From the NCBI GenBank assembly GCA_028714735.1, contig JAQTLU010000006.1, positions 14,232 to 78,231 on the forward strand: a stretch of DNA of 64,000 nt, read 5' to 3'. The notes below the pieces were generated by a model. It made no database searches, had not been told where the DNA came from, and saw only the letters and a list, made by a program, of their open reading frames with translations. Positions 15,503 to 26,181 of this stretch are shown here, piece after piece. Numbering within the stretch: position 1 is the first letter of the stretch; each line of letters begins with the position of its first letter. This stretch comes from Gallionellaceae bacterium (GTDB lineage Bacteria; Pseudomonadota; Gammaproteobacteria; Burkholderiales; Thiobacillaceae). The position numbers and the translations under genes are program-made.

Positions 15503-16081
15503 ATGGCCACCTACACCCAGCGCCTGCATGCCTTCGTCCCGGATCGCACCTACACCGTCGCGGACGACGCCCTGCTCTGGCGGGACGGCAAGGGGGGTGC
15601 CGGACAGGTGGCCTATGCCGACCTGGCCGAGGTTCGGCTGTCCTATGCCCCCACCCGGGTGCAGAAGAACCGCTACTTCCTGACCCTGTCCACCGGGCAC
15701 GACGCCGCCCTCCAGATCAGCAACGAGAACTACCTGGGCCTGGCCGATTTCCAGGATTGCAGCCCGTCCTACCGGATCTTCGTGACCGAACTGCACCGGT
15801 CCATCGCCGCGGCCAACCCCGGCGTGCGCTTCGAGGCCGGCAGCACCGGAATGCAGCGCAGCCTGCACTGGCTGCTGACCGGCTTCATCCTGCTGGTGCT
15901 GGCTGCGGCGGCGCTGGCGTTCATCACCCTGGGACTGTACTGGCTGGTCCTGGTCAAGGTCGGGATCATCGCCTACTACCTGCCCACCCTGAAACGCTAT
16001 CTCGGCATCAACAAGCCGCGCCGCTACGCACCTTCCGCGATACCGGAAGAGATGCTGCCCACGGCGCCGGCCGTCGCTTAG
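15503..16081 (+). CDS. Membrane protein with N-terminal soluble domain, unknown
   Basis: 192 residues. The first 120 form a soluble beta-rich domain (FVPDRTYTVADDALLWRDGK, VAYADLAEVRLSY, NRYFLTLSTGHDAALQISNE) that looks like a PH-like domain by its short alternating strands. Two adjacent membrane helices follow (SLHWLLTGFILLVLAAAALA, TLGLYWLVLVKVGIIAYYLP), then a short polar C-terminus. Lies 43 bases after the Sel1 gene and 11 bases before the next gene, so operonic. No established family recognised. Confidence 0.8.
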   Translation: MATYTQRLHAFVPDRTYTVADDALLWRDGKGGAGQVAYADLAEVRLSYAPTRVQKNRYFLTLSTGHDAALQISNENYLGLADFQDCSPSYRIFVTELHRSIAAANPGVRFEAGSTGMQRSLHWLLTGFILLVLAAAALAFITLGLYWLVLVKVGIIAYYLPTLKRYLGINKPRRYAPSAIPEEMLPTAPAVA

Positions 16082-16092
16082 ACAACATCCCC

Positions 16093-16566
16093 ATGCGCCG
16101 CCTCCCGTCCCTTATTGCGCTGTTCCTGGCTGCACCGCTTTGGGCCGAATCCCGGGCGAGCCCCGGCACGGAACCGCCGGCGGCCGTGATCGCCGCCGTG
16201 GCCGACGGGTTGCGGGCGGGCGCCAGCGACCCGCGTCTCGCCAGACGCCTGCTGCGGCCGCTGCGCCCTGGCTCGGACGCCTGGCTGGCCGACTTCGAAA
16301 AGGCCGGCACGGCCGACTGGTGCGGCTCCGGAGGCTGCCGGATGATGCTGTTCAAGGCGCGCGACGGCGGGTATCGGGCGGTGTTCGATCGTCAGGTACG
16401 CCACCTGGAAATCAGCCCGGATGGCGCGCAGTTGACCGTGCAACTCTACGGTGCCTACTGCGGCAAGCCGGGCAATGCATCCTGCCCGGCCCGCTACAGA
16501 TGGCACGCCGACAGGATGGCATGGCGGCCGGAAAAGAATGCGCCCGGGCCATTTGAATATGAATGA
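16093..16566 (+). CDS. Small exported protein of unknown function
   Basis: 157 residues with a short signal peptide (MRRLPSLIALFLAAPLWAES). The mature part contains four cysteines in two pairs (DWCGSGGCRMM and YCGKPGNASCPARY) that could form disulfides in the periplasm. It begins 11 bases after the membrane protein gene. The length, signal peptide and cysteine layout suggest a stable periplasmic domain. No family recognised. Confidence 0.75.
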   Translation: MRRLPSLIALFLAAPLWAESRASPGTEPPAAVIAAVADGLRAGASDPRLARRLLRPLRPGSDAWLADFEKAGTADWCGSGGCRMMLFKARDGGYRAVFDRQVRHLEISPDGAQLTVQLYGAYCGKPGNASCPARYRWHADRMAWRPEKNAPGPFEYE

Positions 16567-16718
16567 CCGCCCCGAACACTGCGACGGCCGGCGACGTATT
16601 GTCGAGGCCGCCACCGTGAAGACCTGAAAGCCAGGCATCGAGCGCAATTCAAGCCGACAGGACGAGCCTCCGGAAACGGTCGGAGAACAAGGGTTTATCA
16701 AGCAGGAGTGTACTGACC

Positions 16719-17798
16719 ATGCCAAACAAGACCATACGACTCAGCGCCCGCCTCGCAACGGGCATGGCGATGCTGGCTGTTTTTTCCCAGGCCGCCGTTG
16801 CCGATGGCGCGGGCAGCGACCTGCCGCTCTATCTCGAAGCCAAGGCCTGGATAGAAAAATGCCCCGCCTGGCTGGACGAGGTTAACAGCAACGCCATTGC
16901 CCAGAAGCTCCATGAACGGGAGGCAGCCATGCAGGCCGGGGCCACGCCCGAACAGATCCAGCAGGCACACGCCAGCGCGGACCAGCGCGTAGCCGCGCTG
17001 GCCAAGGCGCAATGCGATGGGGCGGCCACCGCCAAGGTCCGCGACGGCATCGCCCGGCTCGCCTTCGAGAGCCGGGCCGACCTGACTTCCCGGGCGGCGT
17101 CCCTGGCCCGGGCGGCGCAAAAACTTCGCTGGGCGTCCAGGATGACCGATATAGCGGCTTCCCGCCCCTTCCTCGACCAGGCCTTGAAGGGTTATGACGA
17201 CATCATGGCCAAGGCGGGGATGACGGAGAACTGGAACCGTATCAAGGAGAACCATGCCCGGGAAGCGCCGGCGATCCTGACCATCGCGTGTCAAAGCCAG
17301 GAGGCGGCAGGTGAAGGGATCTATGGCTGTCCGCCGGCCAGCCAGCCGCCCGGTCGAAACGCCGTCTTTGCCGAGCAGGTATTGAAGAGCGCGCGGGTCT
17401 TCGCCGGCGTCTACGAAGAGGCGGTCCGCGAGGAGCAGAAGCCCGGCGGCACGCTGGCGGCGAAGAGTTATTCGAAAATCGTCCGTGCCGACAGCGCCAA
17501 GAATGCCGCCAAGGATGCCGCCTGCCCGGCCGGCACGCTGGTGGTCAATCCGAATGAAGAAGCACCCAGGGATGCCACTGGCCTCGACAAGACGGACGGC
17601 TATCGCGCCTTGATGCTCTACCGTCTGGGCGAGCGGAAGCCGCTTGGCAAGATTACGCTCATGGCGGGTTTCAATGCCATGGGATTTGGACCGAATGGGC
17701 AGGACTGGATTACGCCCAAACTTTTCAGCGGCACTCCGGAACTCTCGGCCATCGGCATCAAGACGGGTCAGGATGTCACACTGCTGCCCTGCGAGTGA
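16719..17798 (+). CDS. Exported helical protein of unknown function
   Basis: 359 residues, signal peptide ending near SQAAVADG. The mature part is mostly helical and Ala-rich, with six cysteines (EKCPAWLDE, KAQCDG, IACQSQ, YGCPPA, AACPAG, LLPCE at the very end), suggesting disulfides. AGGAG lies ten bases before the ATG. It is separated from the previous gene by 152 bases with no obvious promoter and shares an almost overlapping junction with the next gene. I do not recognise it. Confidence 0.75.
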   Translation: MPNKTIRLSARLATGMAMLAVFSQAAVADGAGSDLPLYLEAKAWIEKCPAWLDEVNSNAIAQKLHEREAAMQAGATPEQIQQAHASADQRVAALAKAQCDGAATAKVRDGIARLAFESRADLTSRAASLARAAQKLRWASRMTDIAASRPFLDQALKGYDDIMAKAGMTENWNRIKENHAREAPAILTIACQSQEAAGEGIYGCPPASQPPGRNAVFAEQVLKSARVFAGVYEEAVREEQKPGGTLAAKSYSKIVRADSAKNAAKDAACPAGTLVVNPNEEAPRDATGLDKTDGYRALMLYRLGERKPLGKITLMAGFNAMGFGPNGQDWITPKLFSGTPELSAIGIKTGQDVTLLPCE

Positions 17799-17818
17799 GG
17801 GATGCCGGAAAACCTGAA

Positions 17819-18301
17819 ATGGCGACGGCCGTGAACGAAGCCACGCTGATGCAATCACCCGCCTGGCTGCTGCGCGGCGTCGACAACCTGCCGGGCGAGA
17901 TGAAACTGGCAGCCGGTCGCTTGAGCTTCACCGCCCATGGCCGCGGCAGCCTCGGAAAATCGCAGCTGGAAAAACTGGCGCGGGATGCCAAACGCCCCGA
18001 CCTGGTCGAGTCGATGCGCAGCACGGGACAGGGCGTGGTCTTCGACCTGCCCCTGGCCGAGGCGACGATCAGTTTTCCCTGGTACTACTTTTCCGGCGGC
18101 TGCAAGGTCAGGGTGGATGGCTTCCAGCACAAGATCAGTTTCGGCGAACCTACCGAAGGCGCTTCGCGCCTCGATTCACCCGAGGATCTGGCTTTCTTCG
18201 TCGGCCTGCACGATGCGGCCGGACAAGCCGGGGGAGATTTGCGGGAAGCGGGCCATATGCGCGCGTCCGGCAAGGCCTGGAAAAGCAGGCTCTTGGCTTG
18301 A
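17819..18301 (+). CDS. Hypothetical soluble protein
   Basis: About 160 residues, no signal peptide or membrane segment. The sequence SPAWLLRGVDNLPGEMKLAA-G-RLSFTAHGRG and FDLPLAEATISFPWYYFSGG, followed by KVRVDGFQHKISFGEP, has the alternating short strands of a GRAM/PH-like domain; the resemblance is weak. The start is uncertain: an in-frame GTG at 17795 overlaps the previous stop as GTGA, and the ATG at 17819 is the first ATG; neither has a good ribosome site. Last gene of the unknown cluster; it converges with the diguanylate cyclase gene. Confidence 0.65.
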   Translation: MATAVNEATLMQSPAWLLRGVDNLPGEMKLAAGRLSFTAHGRGSLGKSQLEKLARDAKRPDLVESMRSTGQGVVFDLPLAEATISFPWYYFSGGCKVRVDGFQHKISFGEPTEGASRLDSPEDLAFFVGLHDAAGQAGGDLREAGHMRASGKAWKSRLLA

Positions 18302-18335
18302 CGGCCCCGGAAGTCAGTGGCGCAACCGGCCGGGA

Positions 18336-20042
18336 TCAGGCTGTATCGGAAAACAGCCTGAAGCAGTTTCGGCCGGCAGACTTGGCGTCATAAAGCGCAC
18401 GGTCGGCGCGCTGCAGGACCCGTTCCAGGCCCTCGTCGCCACGGCTGACGATGCCGCCGATGCTGACGCTGAGCGACAAGGAACGGCCATCCGCGGCCAC
18501 CGGCTGGAGGCTGCCGGCCACCGCCGCGCGCATGCGCTCGCCCAGCGCGGCCAACGTGGCCGCATCGCACTTATGGACCAGGACCAGGAACTCGTCGCCG
18601 CCCCAGCGCGCCGCGCTGTCATACGGCCGGATGGTCGAGCGGATCAGGTCCGCGACGGTCACCAGCGCCCGGTCGCCCATGGCGTGGCCATGCTTGTCGT
18701 TGATTTCCTTGAACCGATCCACATCCAGCCAGAGGATGCCGAAATCCACCCGCTCACGCCGGGCGCGGCTGATCTCGGCCTCGATGCGCTCGGTCATGCC
18801 GCGCCGGTTGAGCAATTCAGTCTGTTCGTCGGTCTTGCTCAGGTATTCGAGCGCCTCGGTGCGTTCCCTGACCTTGGCCTCCAACTGCTGCCGGGATTGC
18901 CATACCGAGTTCGCCATGTCCCTGAAATGCCCCATCAGCCGGCTGATCTCGTCACTCCCCCCGGCGGACAACTCCTCGGACGACCACGGACCATCCCGTA
19001 CCCTGCCGATGGCCTGTTCGAGCAAACGGATCGGTTTCAGGATCAGGTGGCCGAGCAACAGATAGAACAGGACCAGGGCCGTCAGCAAGGTCAGCAGGTA
19101 AACCAGGACCAGGGTCGCGAAACTGCTCAGCGGCAGCAGGACATCGAGATCGAGCAGGGTGATCTCGTACCAGTTGATCTCGGGCAGATAGGCAATGCCG
19201 GCCAGATAGCGCTTGCCGTCCCGCTCGACGAAGCGGCTGATCACCGTGGCCGGCTCGGTCTCCAGTTCCTTCATGACCGCGTGGATGAGCGTCCGGTCGA
19301 TCGCGCGGTCGAACAGCAGGTCGATGCTGTTGTGCTGTCCGGCCGTCTTGGTGATGCTGGCGAAATCGATCAGGCTCTCGTCGCGATAGGCCTGGATGGC
19401 CCCGTCGTGATCGACGAACAGGGTGGTGATGCCGGGCTGGGTGGTATCCACCACATCGCGGATGAAGCTGGTCAGGTCGAGGCCGGTGCCGGCCACGCCC
19501 AGGATGTCGTTGCCGTCGCGGATCAGGACGTCGATCCACAGCTTGGTCACGCCCAGGTTGATGTCCGGATTGACGTTGATGTGGATGTCGCGCTGCTGCC
19601 GGATGATGTCGTAGAACCAGCTGTCCGCGGGTTTCTTCGCGTCCAGGGTATAGCGCAGTTGCCGGCCGGCAAACTCGTCCTTGGCGTTGTTGTGGTAGTA
19701 GCGGCCGGAGCCGCGCAAGGCCACGAAATAGCTGCGGTCGGCGAAATTGGGCCGGTAATTTTCCATTTCGGCGATGGCCTGCCGGGTCAGTTCCGGGTCG
19801 TCCGGATGCCGGGCCCAGGCACGTATCCGCTCCGAGCTGACCAGTTGGCGCGACAGGGCGGTTTCGCGCAGGATCGGCTGCAAGGTACGCGCCTTGTCGT
19901 ACAGGACCTGCTTTTCGGCATAACGCACGGCCCATTGTTCGATGATCCGTTCGGCCAGTCCGCGGGTGGCCGACCAGGCGGCCATGGCCGAAACGACGAT
20001 GAGCAAACCGGTCAACAACAGGATGCGGGGTCTCAGATTCAT
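18336..20042 (-). CDS. Membrane diguanylate cyclase with periplasmic sensor
   Basis: 568 residues. It makes cyclic di-GMP from two GTP. N-terminal helix (ILLLTGLLIVVSAMAAWSAT), a large periplasmic dCache-type sensor to about 300 (DEFAGRQLRYTLDAKKPADS, DGNDILGVAGTGLDLTSF), a second helix (LVYLLTLLTALVLFYLLLGH), a HAMP-like linker, then the GGDEF domain. The active-site loop is intact (AARWGGDEFLVLVHK, near residue 481), with preceding WLDVDRFKEINDKHGHAMGD. No EAL domain follows. The RxxD inhibitory site is not evident at the usual place. It is divergent from acnA across a 97-base gap. Input signal unknown. Confidence 0.9.
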   Translation of the reverse strand: MNLRPRILLLTGLLIVVSAMAAWSATRGLAERIIEQWAVRYAEKQVLYDKARTLQPILRETALSRQLVSSERIRAWARHPDDPELTRQAIAEMENYRPNFADRSYFVALRGSGRYYHNNAKDEFAGRQLRYTLDAKKPADSWFYDIIRQQRDIHINVNPDINLGVTKLWIDVLIRDGNDILGVAGTGLDLTSFIRDVVDTTQPGITTLFVDHDGAIQAYRDESLIDFASITKTAGQHNSIDLLFDRAIDRTLIHAVMKELETEPATVISRFVERDGKRYLAGIAYLPEINWYEITLLDLDVLLPLSSFATLVLVYLLTLLTALVLFYLLLGHLILKPIRLLEQAIGRVRDGPWSSEELSAGGSDEISRLMGHFRDMANSVWQSRQQLEAKVRERTEALEYLSKTDEQTELLNRRGMTERIEAEISRARRERVDFGILWLDVDRFKEINDKHGHAMGDRALVTVADLIRSTIRPYDSAARWGGDEFLVLVHKCDAATLAALGERMRAAVAGSLQPVAADGRSLSLSVSIGGIVSRGDEGLERVLQRADRALYDAKSAGRNCFRLFSDTA

Positions 20043-20139
20043 TTCACCCTGGTTATGTTCGTTTAGCGGTTCGCAGAACGCGAATTCCCATCCATTGGTA
20101 GAATCATAGCTTCATTTCAGCCTCCTCCAGCCCTCCGCC

Positions 20140-22803
<2,664 letters not shown>

Positions 22804-22821
22804 TCGTCACCACACCAAATA

Positions 22822-22846
22822 AAAACGGGGCCGATGGCCCCGTTTT
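22822..22846. terminator. Bidirectional Rho-independent terminator
   Basis: AAAACGGGGCC-GAT-GGCCCCGTTTT is a perfect 11-base stem with a three-base loop, T-rich on both ends. It sits 18 bases after acnA and just beyond the stop of the oppositely oriented small gene, so it can end both converging transcripts. Confidence 0.92.
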
Positions 22847-22864
22847 CGTCTGGCTTGCCCCGGC

Positions 22865-23023
22865 TTAGTGCGACTTCGCCATCAGCTTGAGCATCTTCAC
22901 GTTGATCACGATGAAGCGCCAAAGCTGCCACAGGACGCAGGTCCGCATGAAGCGGGTGAAGCCCGTCGGGGCGGGCGGGTAGTAGGCCTGCTGGTACGGC
23001 TCTTTGTTTGCAATATTGGTCAT
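22865..23023 (-). CDS. 52-residue protein encoded behind sulfide:quinone reductase
   Basis: MTNIANKEPYQQAYYPPAPT followed by GFTRFMRTCVLWQLWRFIVI and a Lys-rich end (NVKMLKLMAKSH). A Tyr/Pro-rich N-terminus precedes an amphipathic or membrane-touching helix with many basic residues. AGGAA lies six bases before the ATG. The gene begins 24 bases after the sqr stop and ends before the shared terminator, so it is the second gene of an sqr operon. Small proteins of this kind may help dock SQR to the membrane; that role is inference. Confidence 0.75.
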   Translation of the reverse strand: MTNIANKEPYQQAYYPPAPTGFTRFMRTCVLWQLWRFIVINVKMLKLMAKSH

Positions 23024-23047
23024 GTCGTTTCCTGTTCGTTCAGTCTG

Positions 23048-24505
23048 TCAGTCCGGCAGCAGCCACCAGCCCGGGCGCATCTTGGCCTGGTAGATGAAGG
23101 TGTGGTGCAGCATCGATTTCATCCAGTGGCCGGCCAGGCCGATCTCGCCGAAGGTCAGGTTCATGTCGCGGCCGTATTCCGGGTAGGTCTCGTAGTCGGG
23201 CACCACCGGGAACACCGTCATGGTAGCGGCGGTGCCGCGCAGCAGGTGTGAGCCGGTGGACGCGACGCAGGCGGCGCCCATCTTGGCCATCGAGGCGCTG
23301 TGGGTCGGCTTGTCGGCGCCGTTCAGCATGTCGCGGATGCTCTTGGCCACGGCGATGGCCATGGCGGCGGAGGGCATGCCGGTGCGCGGCGGGGCCGGGT
23401 TGATCGGGGTGCCGTTGGCGCTGGACATCGGCTTGCTGATCAGGTGCGGCGGGGCGAAGGCGATGCCGACCGCGAACAGGTTGCCATAGGTCTGGTTCTG
23501 GTAGGTCTTGGGCCAGTCGTTGGCGCTCCATTCGGCGAACGGACGGGCAGTGTAGTCGCCGTCGACCTTCATGAAGCCGTTGGCCAGGAAGACCTGGGCG
23601 GTGATGTCCTCGCCGGCCTTGTCGAAGGCCTTGAGGCCGACGCCGGCGAAGGGCGGGATCAGCATGGAGAAGTCGAACTCCAGCTCGTGCATGGCGCCGT
23701 CCAGCGTTTCGTAATGGATCTTGCCGGCCTCGACCTTCTTCACGGCGGCGCGGATGATCCATTCGATGCCGCGTTCGACCATCAGCGATTCGGCGAAGGT
23801 CTTGCCGTTGGTGACGTAGCCGCCGCGGGTGATGTGCACGCCGCCCATGCCGAAGTCGCCCAGCTCGTATTCGTTGCTGATCCAGACGATGCGGGCACGG
23901 TCGCGCACGCCGGCCTCGCGCAGGACGTGGTCGACGTTGTAGATGTATTCGAAGGCAGCGCCCTGGCAGGTGCACATGCCGTGGCCGGTGCCGATCACCA
24001 GGGTCTTGCGCTCGCCCCGGCGCAGGGCCTCGACGGTTTCCTGCAGCTGATGGTTGGCCTCGATGGCGTGGGAGGCGGTGCAGACCGAGACGGTGTGGCC
24101 ATGGTCCGGGCCCAGCCCCTCGGTGGCGCCGAAGTTCAGCTTCGGACCGGTGGCATTGACCAGATAGTCGTAGGTGAGCTTTTCCTGCTGGCCTTCCTTG
24201 CCGGGCAGGGTGGATTCGATCGTCACATAGGGCGAAGCGGTCTCCGCATCGCCTTCCGGATGGATGGACAGACCCTTGGCCTGGCGAAAATCGACGCCGA
24301 TCCGCTTGTAGACCTCCGCCAGCGGAAAGGTGACGTCATCCTCGGTCATCTGGCCGACGCCGACCCATATGTTGGAGGGAACCCAGTTCCACTTTGGATT
24401 GGGTGAAACGACGACAATTTCATGCTGTCTGCCGATCAACCGGTTCAGATATCGGGCGGCTGTGTGTCCGGAAATGCCGGCGCCCAAGATCACGATACGG
24501 GCCAT
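23048..24505 (-). CDS. sqr: Sulfide:quinone oxidoreductase-like flavoprotein
   Basis: 485 residues. It would oxidise sulfide to sulfane sulfur and pass electrons to membrane quinone. The N-terminal FAD fold is VILGAGISGHTAARYL with SPNPKWNWVPSNIWVG, which is typical of SQR and flavocytochrome c relatives. Candidate redox cysteines are Cys142 (VSVCTASHA), Cys178 and Cys180 (GHGMCTCQGA) and Cys413 (GAACVAS). The C-terminus (FIYQAKMRPGWWLLPD) is hydrophobic/aromatic and fits monotopic membrane binding. The arrangement fits the type III or a related SQR class better than classical type I; the class is uncertain. The promoter region carries AT-rich palindromes. Confidence 0.8.
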   Translation of the reverse strand: MARIVILGAGISGHTAARYLNRLIGRQHEIVVVSPNPKWNWVPSNIWVGVGQMTEDDVTFPLAEVYKRIGVDFRQAKGLSIHPEGDAETASPYVTIESTLPGKEGQQEKLTYDYLVNATGPKLNFGATEGLGPDHGHTVSVCTASHAIEANHQLQETVEALRRGERKTLVIGTGHGMCTCQGAAFEYIYNVDHVLREAGVRDRARIVWISNEYELGDFGMGGVHITRGGYVTNGKTFAESLMVERGIEWIIRAAVKKVEAGKIHYETLDGAMHELEFDFSMLIPPFAGVGLKAFDKAGEDITAQVFLANGFMKVDGDYTARPFAEWSANDWPKTYQNQTYGNLFAVGIAFAPPHLISKPMSSANGTPINPAPPRTGMPSAAMAIAVAKSIRDMLNGADKPTHSASMAKMGAACVASTGSHLLRGTAATMTVFPVVPDYETYPEYGRDMNLTFGEIGLAGHWMKSMLHHTFIYQAKMRPGWWLLPD

Positions 24506-24535
24506 TTTGTTTTCACTTTCTGGAAATTGTAAATG

Positions 24536-24571
24536 TTATTAATAATATTATGATTTACCCATATTCGAATA
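24536..24571. promoter_or_regulatory. AT-rich palindromes in the sqr promoter region
   Basis: Three exact 10-base palindromes stand in an otherwise GC-rich gap: TTATTAATAA (24536-24545), ATAATATTAT (24542-24551, overlapping the first) and TATTCGAATA (24562-24571). They lie 31-66 bases before the sqr start, where a promoter is expected. AT-rich dyads of this kind are the usual targets of ArsR-family sulfide sensors (SqrR/BigR type). No such regulator gene is in the window. The rest of the 453-base gap up to the next gene shows only a ribosome site (GGAGG) for that gene. Confidence 0.45.
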
Positions 24572-24958
24572 GTGGCAATGTCACAATGACATGTCAGGGC
24601 ACGCTCGGCGGACGGCCTGTCGGGTACAAGATCCAACCGCGACCGGGCAATCGACTGCCGGGCACCCAGGCCATCGTCACCCGGATCTGCAAGTGCACAC
24701 CAAACCGGCCAGCCGGCATGGCGGCCTGATCGCCCGGTCTCCGGGGCGCCGAGAATCCCGACCTGAGCGGACTGGAGACCAGCCTCCCCGGGAACCGGAT
24801 TTGATGCTGGTCATATGACGAGCAAACGGTTTTAGCCAGAATGGCCCACTGAAGCTAGAATCGGTCCTCACATTGAGGTGGCGTGCTGCCAGTCCGGCAG
24901 CGACCCGCCTCATGTCCCAAAGCAATTACTGGCTCAAGCCATTGAGGAGGAGAAATCC

Positions 24959-26107
24959 ATGAAGCGTGCGATCCCACTGCTGGCGGCGTTTGTCGCTACC
25001 ATGGCCCTGGCCGACCCGGACCCCATGCAGCCTCAGGCGGCCCCGCCCATGATGGCCCCGATGATGCCGGCGGGCGCGTACAACCCGTACATGATGATGC
25101 CCAACGGCATGCCGATGCAGCAGATGCCCGCCATGCCCTACGGCATGCCGATACCGCAGCAGATGCCGTATGACATGTCCATGCAGCCGGCCATGCCCTA
25201 TGGCAATCCTTACCCGATGATGCCGATGCCGCAGCAGGCCATGCCCTACGGCAACCCTTACCCGATGATGCAGATGCCCCAGCAGGTCATGCCCCAGGCC
25301 ATGCCGATGCCGCAGGCCATGCCCTATGGCAATCCTTACCCGATGATGCAGATGCCGCAACAGGCCATGCCTGCGGCGGCCCCGGCAACGGATCCCCTGA
25401 CGGCACTCACCGCGACCCTGGCACAAACAGCCGGTCCGGCCATCGCCACTTTCCTGACGCCCCAGAAAGCGCCCGCCGGCGCCCCTGCCGGAAATCCCTT
25501 CCTGCCGAACCTCACCTACAACCCCTTGAACATGATCATCGGCATGGCCCAGCCCTCCGGGCCCAAGCGACCCTATGAAATGCACCGCGTCATCGATCAG
25601 GGGGAAAAGACCCAGATGATGCAGATGGCGCTACCCATGATGACGACCTTCATGCGCATGGGCATGCCGGACATGATGAATTACATGGCCCGCAAATATA
25701 AGGCCAAGCCCGGCCTCAGCTTCGATGACGTGCGCGACTCGCTGTTCCTGCGCGCCAACCAGCTGAACATGAAGAAGGTCGGCGAAAACCTGATGTGGAA
25801 GGACTTCCAGGCCGTCCTGAGCGACAAGGATGCGCCCCGTATCGAGGTCTATTCCTTCTGCGACATCGAGGTCGGCCGCGACCTGCTCAAGCTCAGCCCC
25901 GAGTTCATCATCTTCCTGCCCTGCCGCATCGCCGTCATGGAAGATGCCAACAAGGACATCTGGGTGCTGATGGTCGACTGGAACATGGATTGGGTGGCCG
26001 GCTACGAGAAGCAGCTCGGCATTACCGACGGCCTCTCGAAGGGCGCCAAGAGCATCAACGACCGCATGGTGGAGATGATGCAGGCGGCGGCAAACGGCGA
26101 CCTGTAG
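24959..26107 (+). CDS. Secreted Met/Pro-repeat protein with DUF302 domain
   Basis: 382 residues. Signal peptide MKRAIPLLAAFVATMALADP. Residues about 20-145 are a low-complexity region of Met, Pro, Gln and Tyr built on the unit MPYGNPYPMM-x-MPQQ-x-MP. A helical middle (PYEMHRVIDQGEKTQMMQMA) leads to a DUF302 domain at about 265-355 (FQAVLSDKDAPRIEVYSFCD, LSPEFIIFLPCRIAVMEDAN; the FLPCR core is the domain hallmark). Met-rich periplasmic segments often bind copper(I) or shield against oxidants. It is divergent from sqr across a long gap. A link to sulfide or copper is inference. Confidence 0.8.
   Translation: MKRAIPLLAAFVATMALADPDPMQPQAAPPMMAPMMPAGAYNPYMMMPNGMPMQQMPAMPYGMPIPQQMPYDMSMQPAMPYGNPYPMMPMPQQAMPYGNPYPMMQMPQQVMPQAMPMPQAMPYGNPYPMMQMPQQAMPAAAPATDPLTALTATLAQTAGPAIATFLTPQKAPAGAPAGNPFLPNLTYNPLNMIIGMAQPSGPKRPYEMHRVIDQGEKTQMMQMALPMMTTFMRMGMPDMMNYMARKYKAKPGLSFDDVRDSLFLRANQLNMKKVGENLMWKDFQAVLSDKDAPRIEVYSFCDIEVGRDLLKLSPEFIIFLPCRIAVMEDANKDIWVLMVDWNMDWVAGYEKQLGITDGLSKGAKSINDRMVEMMQAAANGDL
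25191..25374 (+). repeat. Imperfect coding repeats (Met/Pro-rich)
   Basis: Three copies of a 30-to-33-base block coding MPYGNPYPMM begin at about 25193, 25241 and 25319, separated by variable MPQQ-type spacers. Third-position differences (CCCTATGGCAATCC against CCCTACGGCAACCC) show the copies are not brand new. The array is in frame inside the DUF302 gene and can expand or shrink by recombination without breaking the frame. Confidence 0.8.
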
Positions 26108-26181
26108 GCCGCCCGTCGCAAGCCCGGTCCGGCTGCGGGCCGAACCGGGCGGCACGCAGCACTGACCTCAGGCGCCTGACC

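Noticed and set aside
24551-24729. Small plus-strand frame in the sqr upstream gap (MIYPYSNSGNVTM...)
   Set aside because: No ribosome site, starts in the promoter palindromes, and the sequence shows no protein-like pattern.
25191-25374. Regularly spaced repeats resembling a CRISPR array
   Set aside because: Repeats are in frame, code for the same peptide, have variable spacing and repeat-like spacers; no cas genes.
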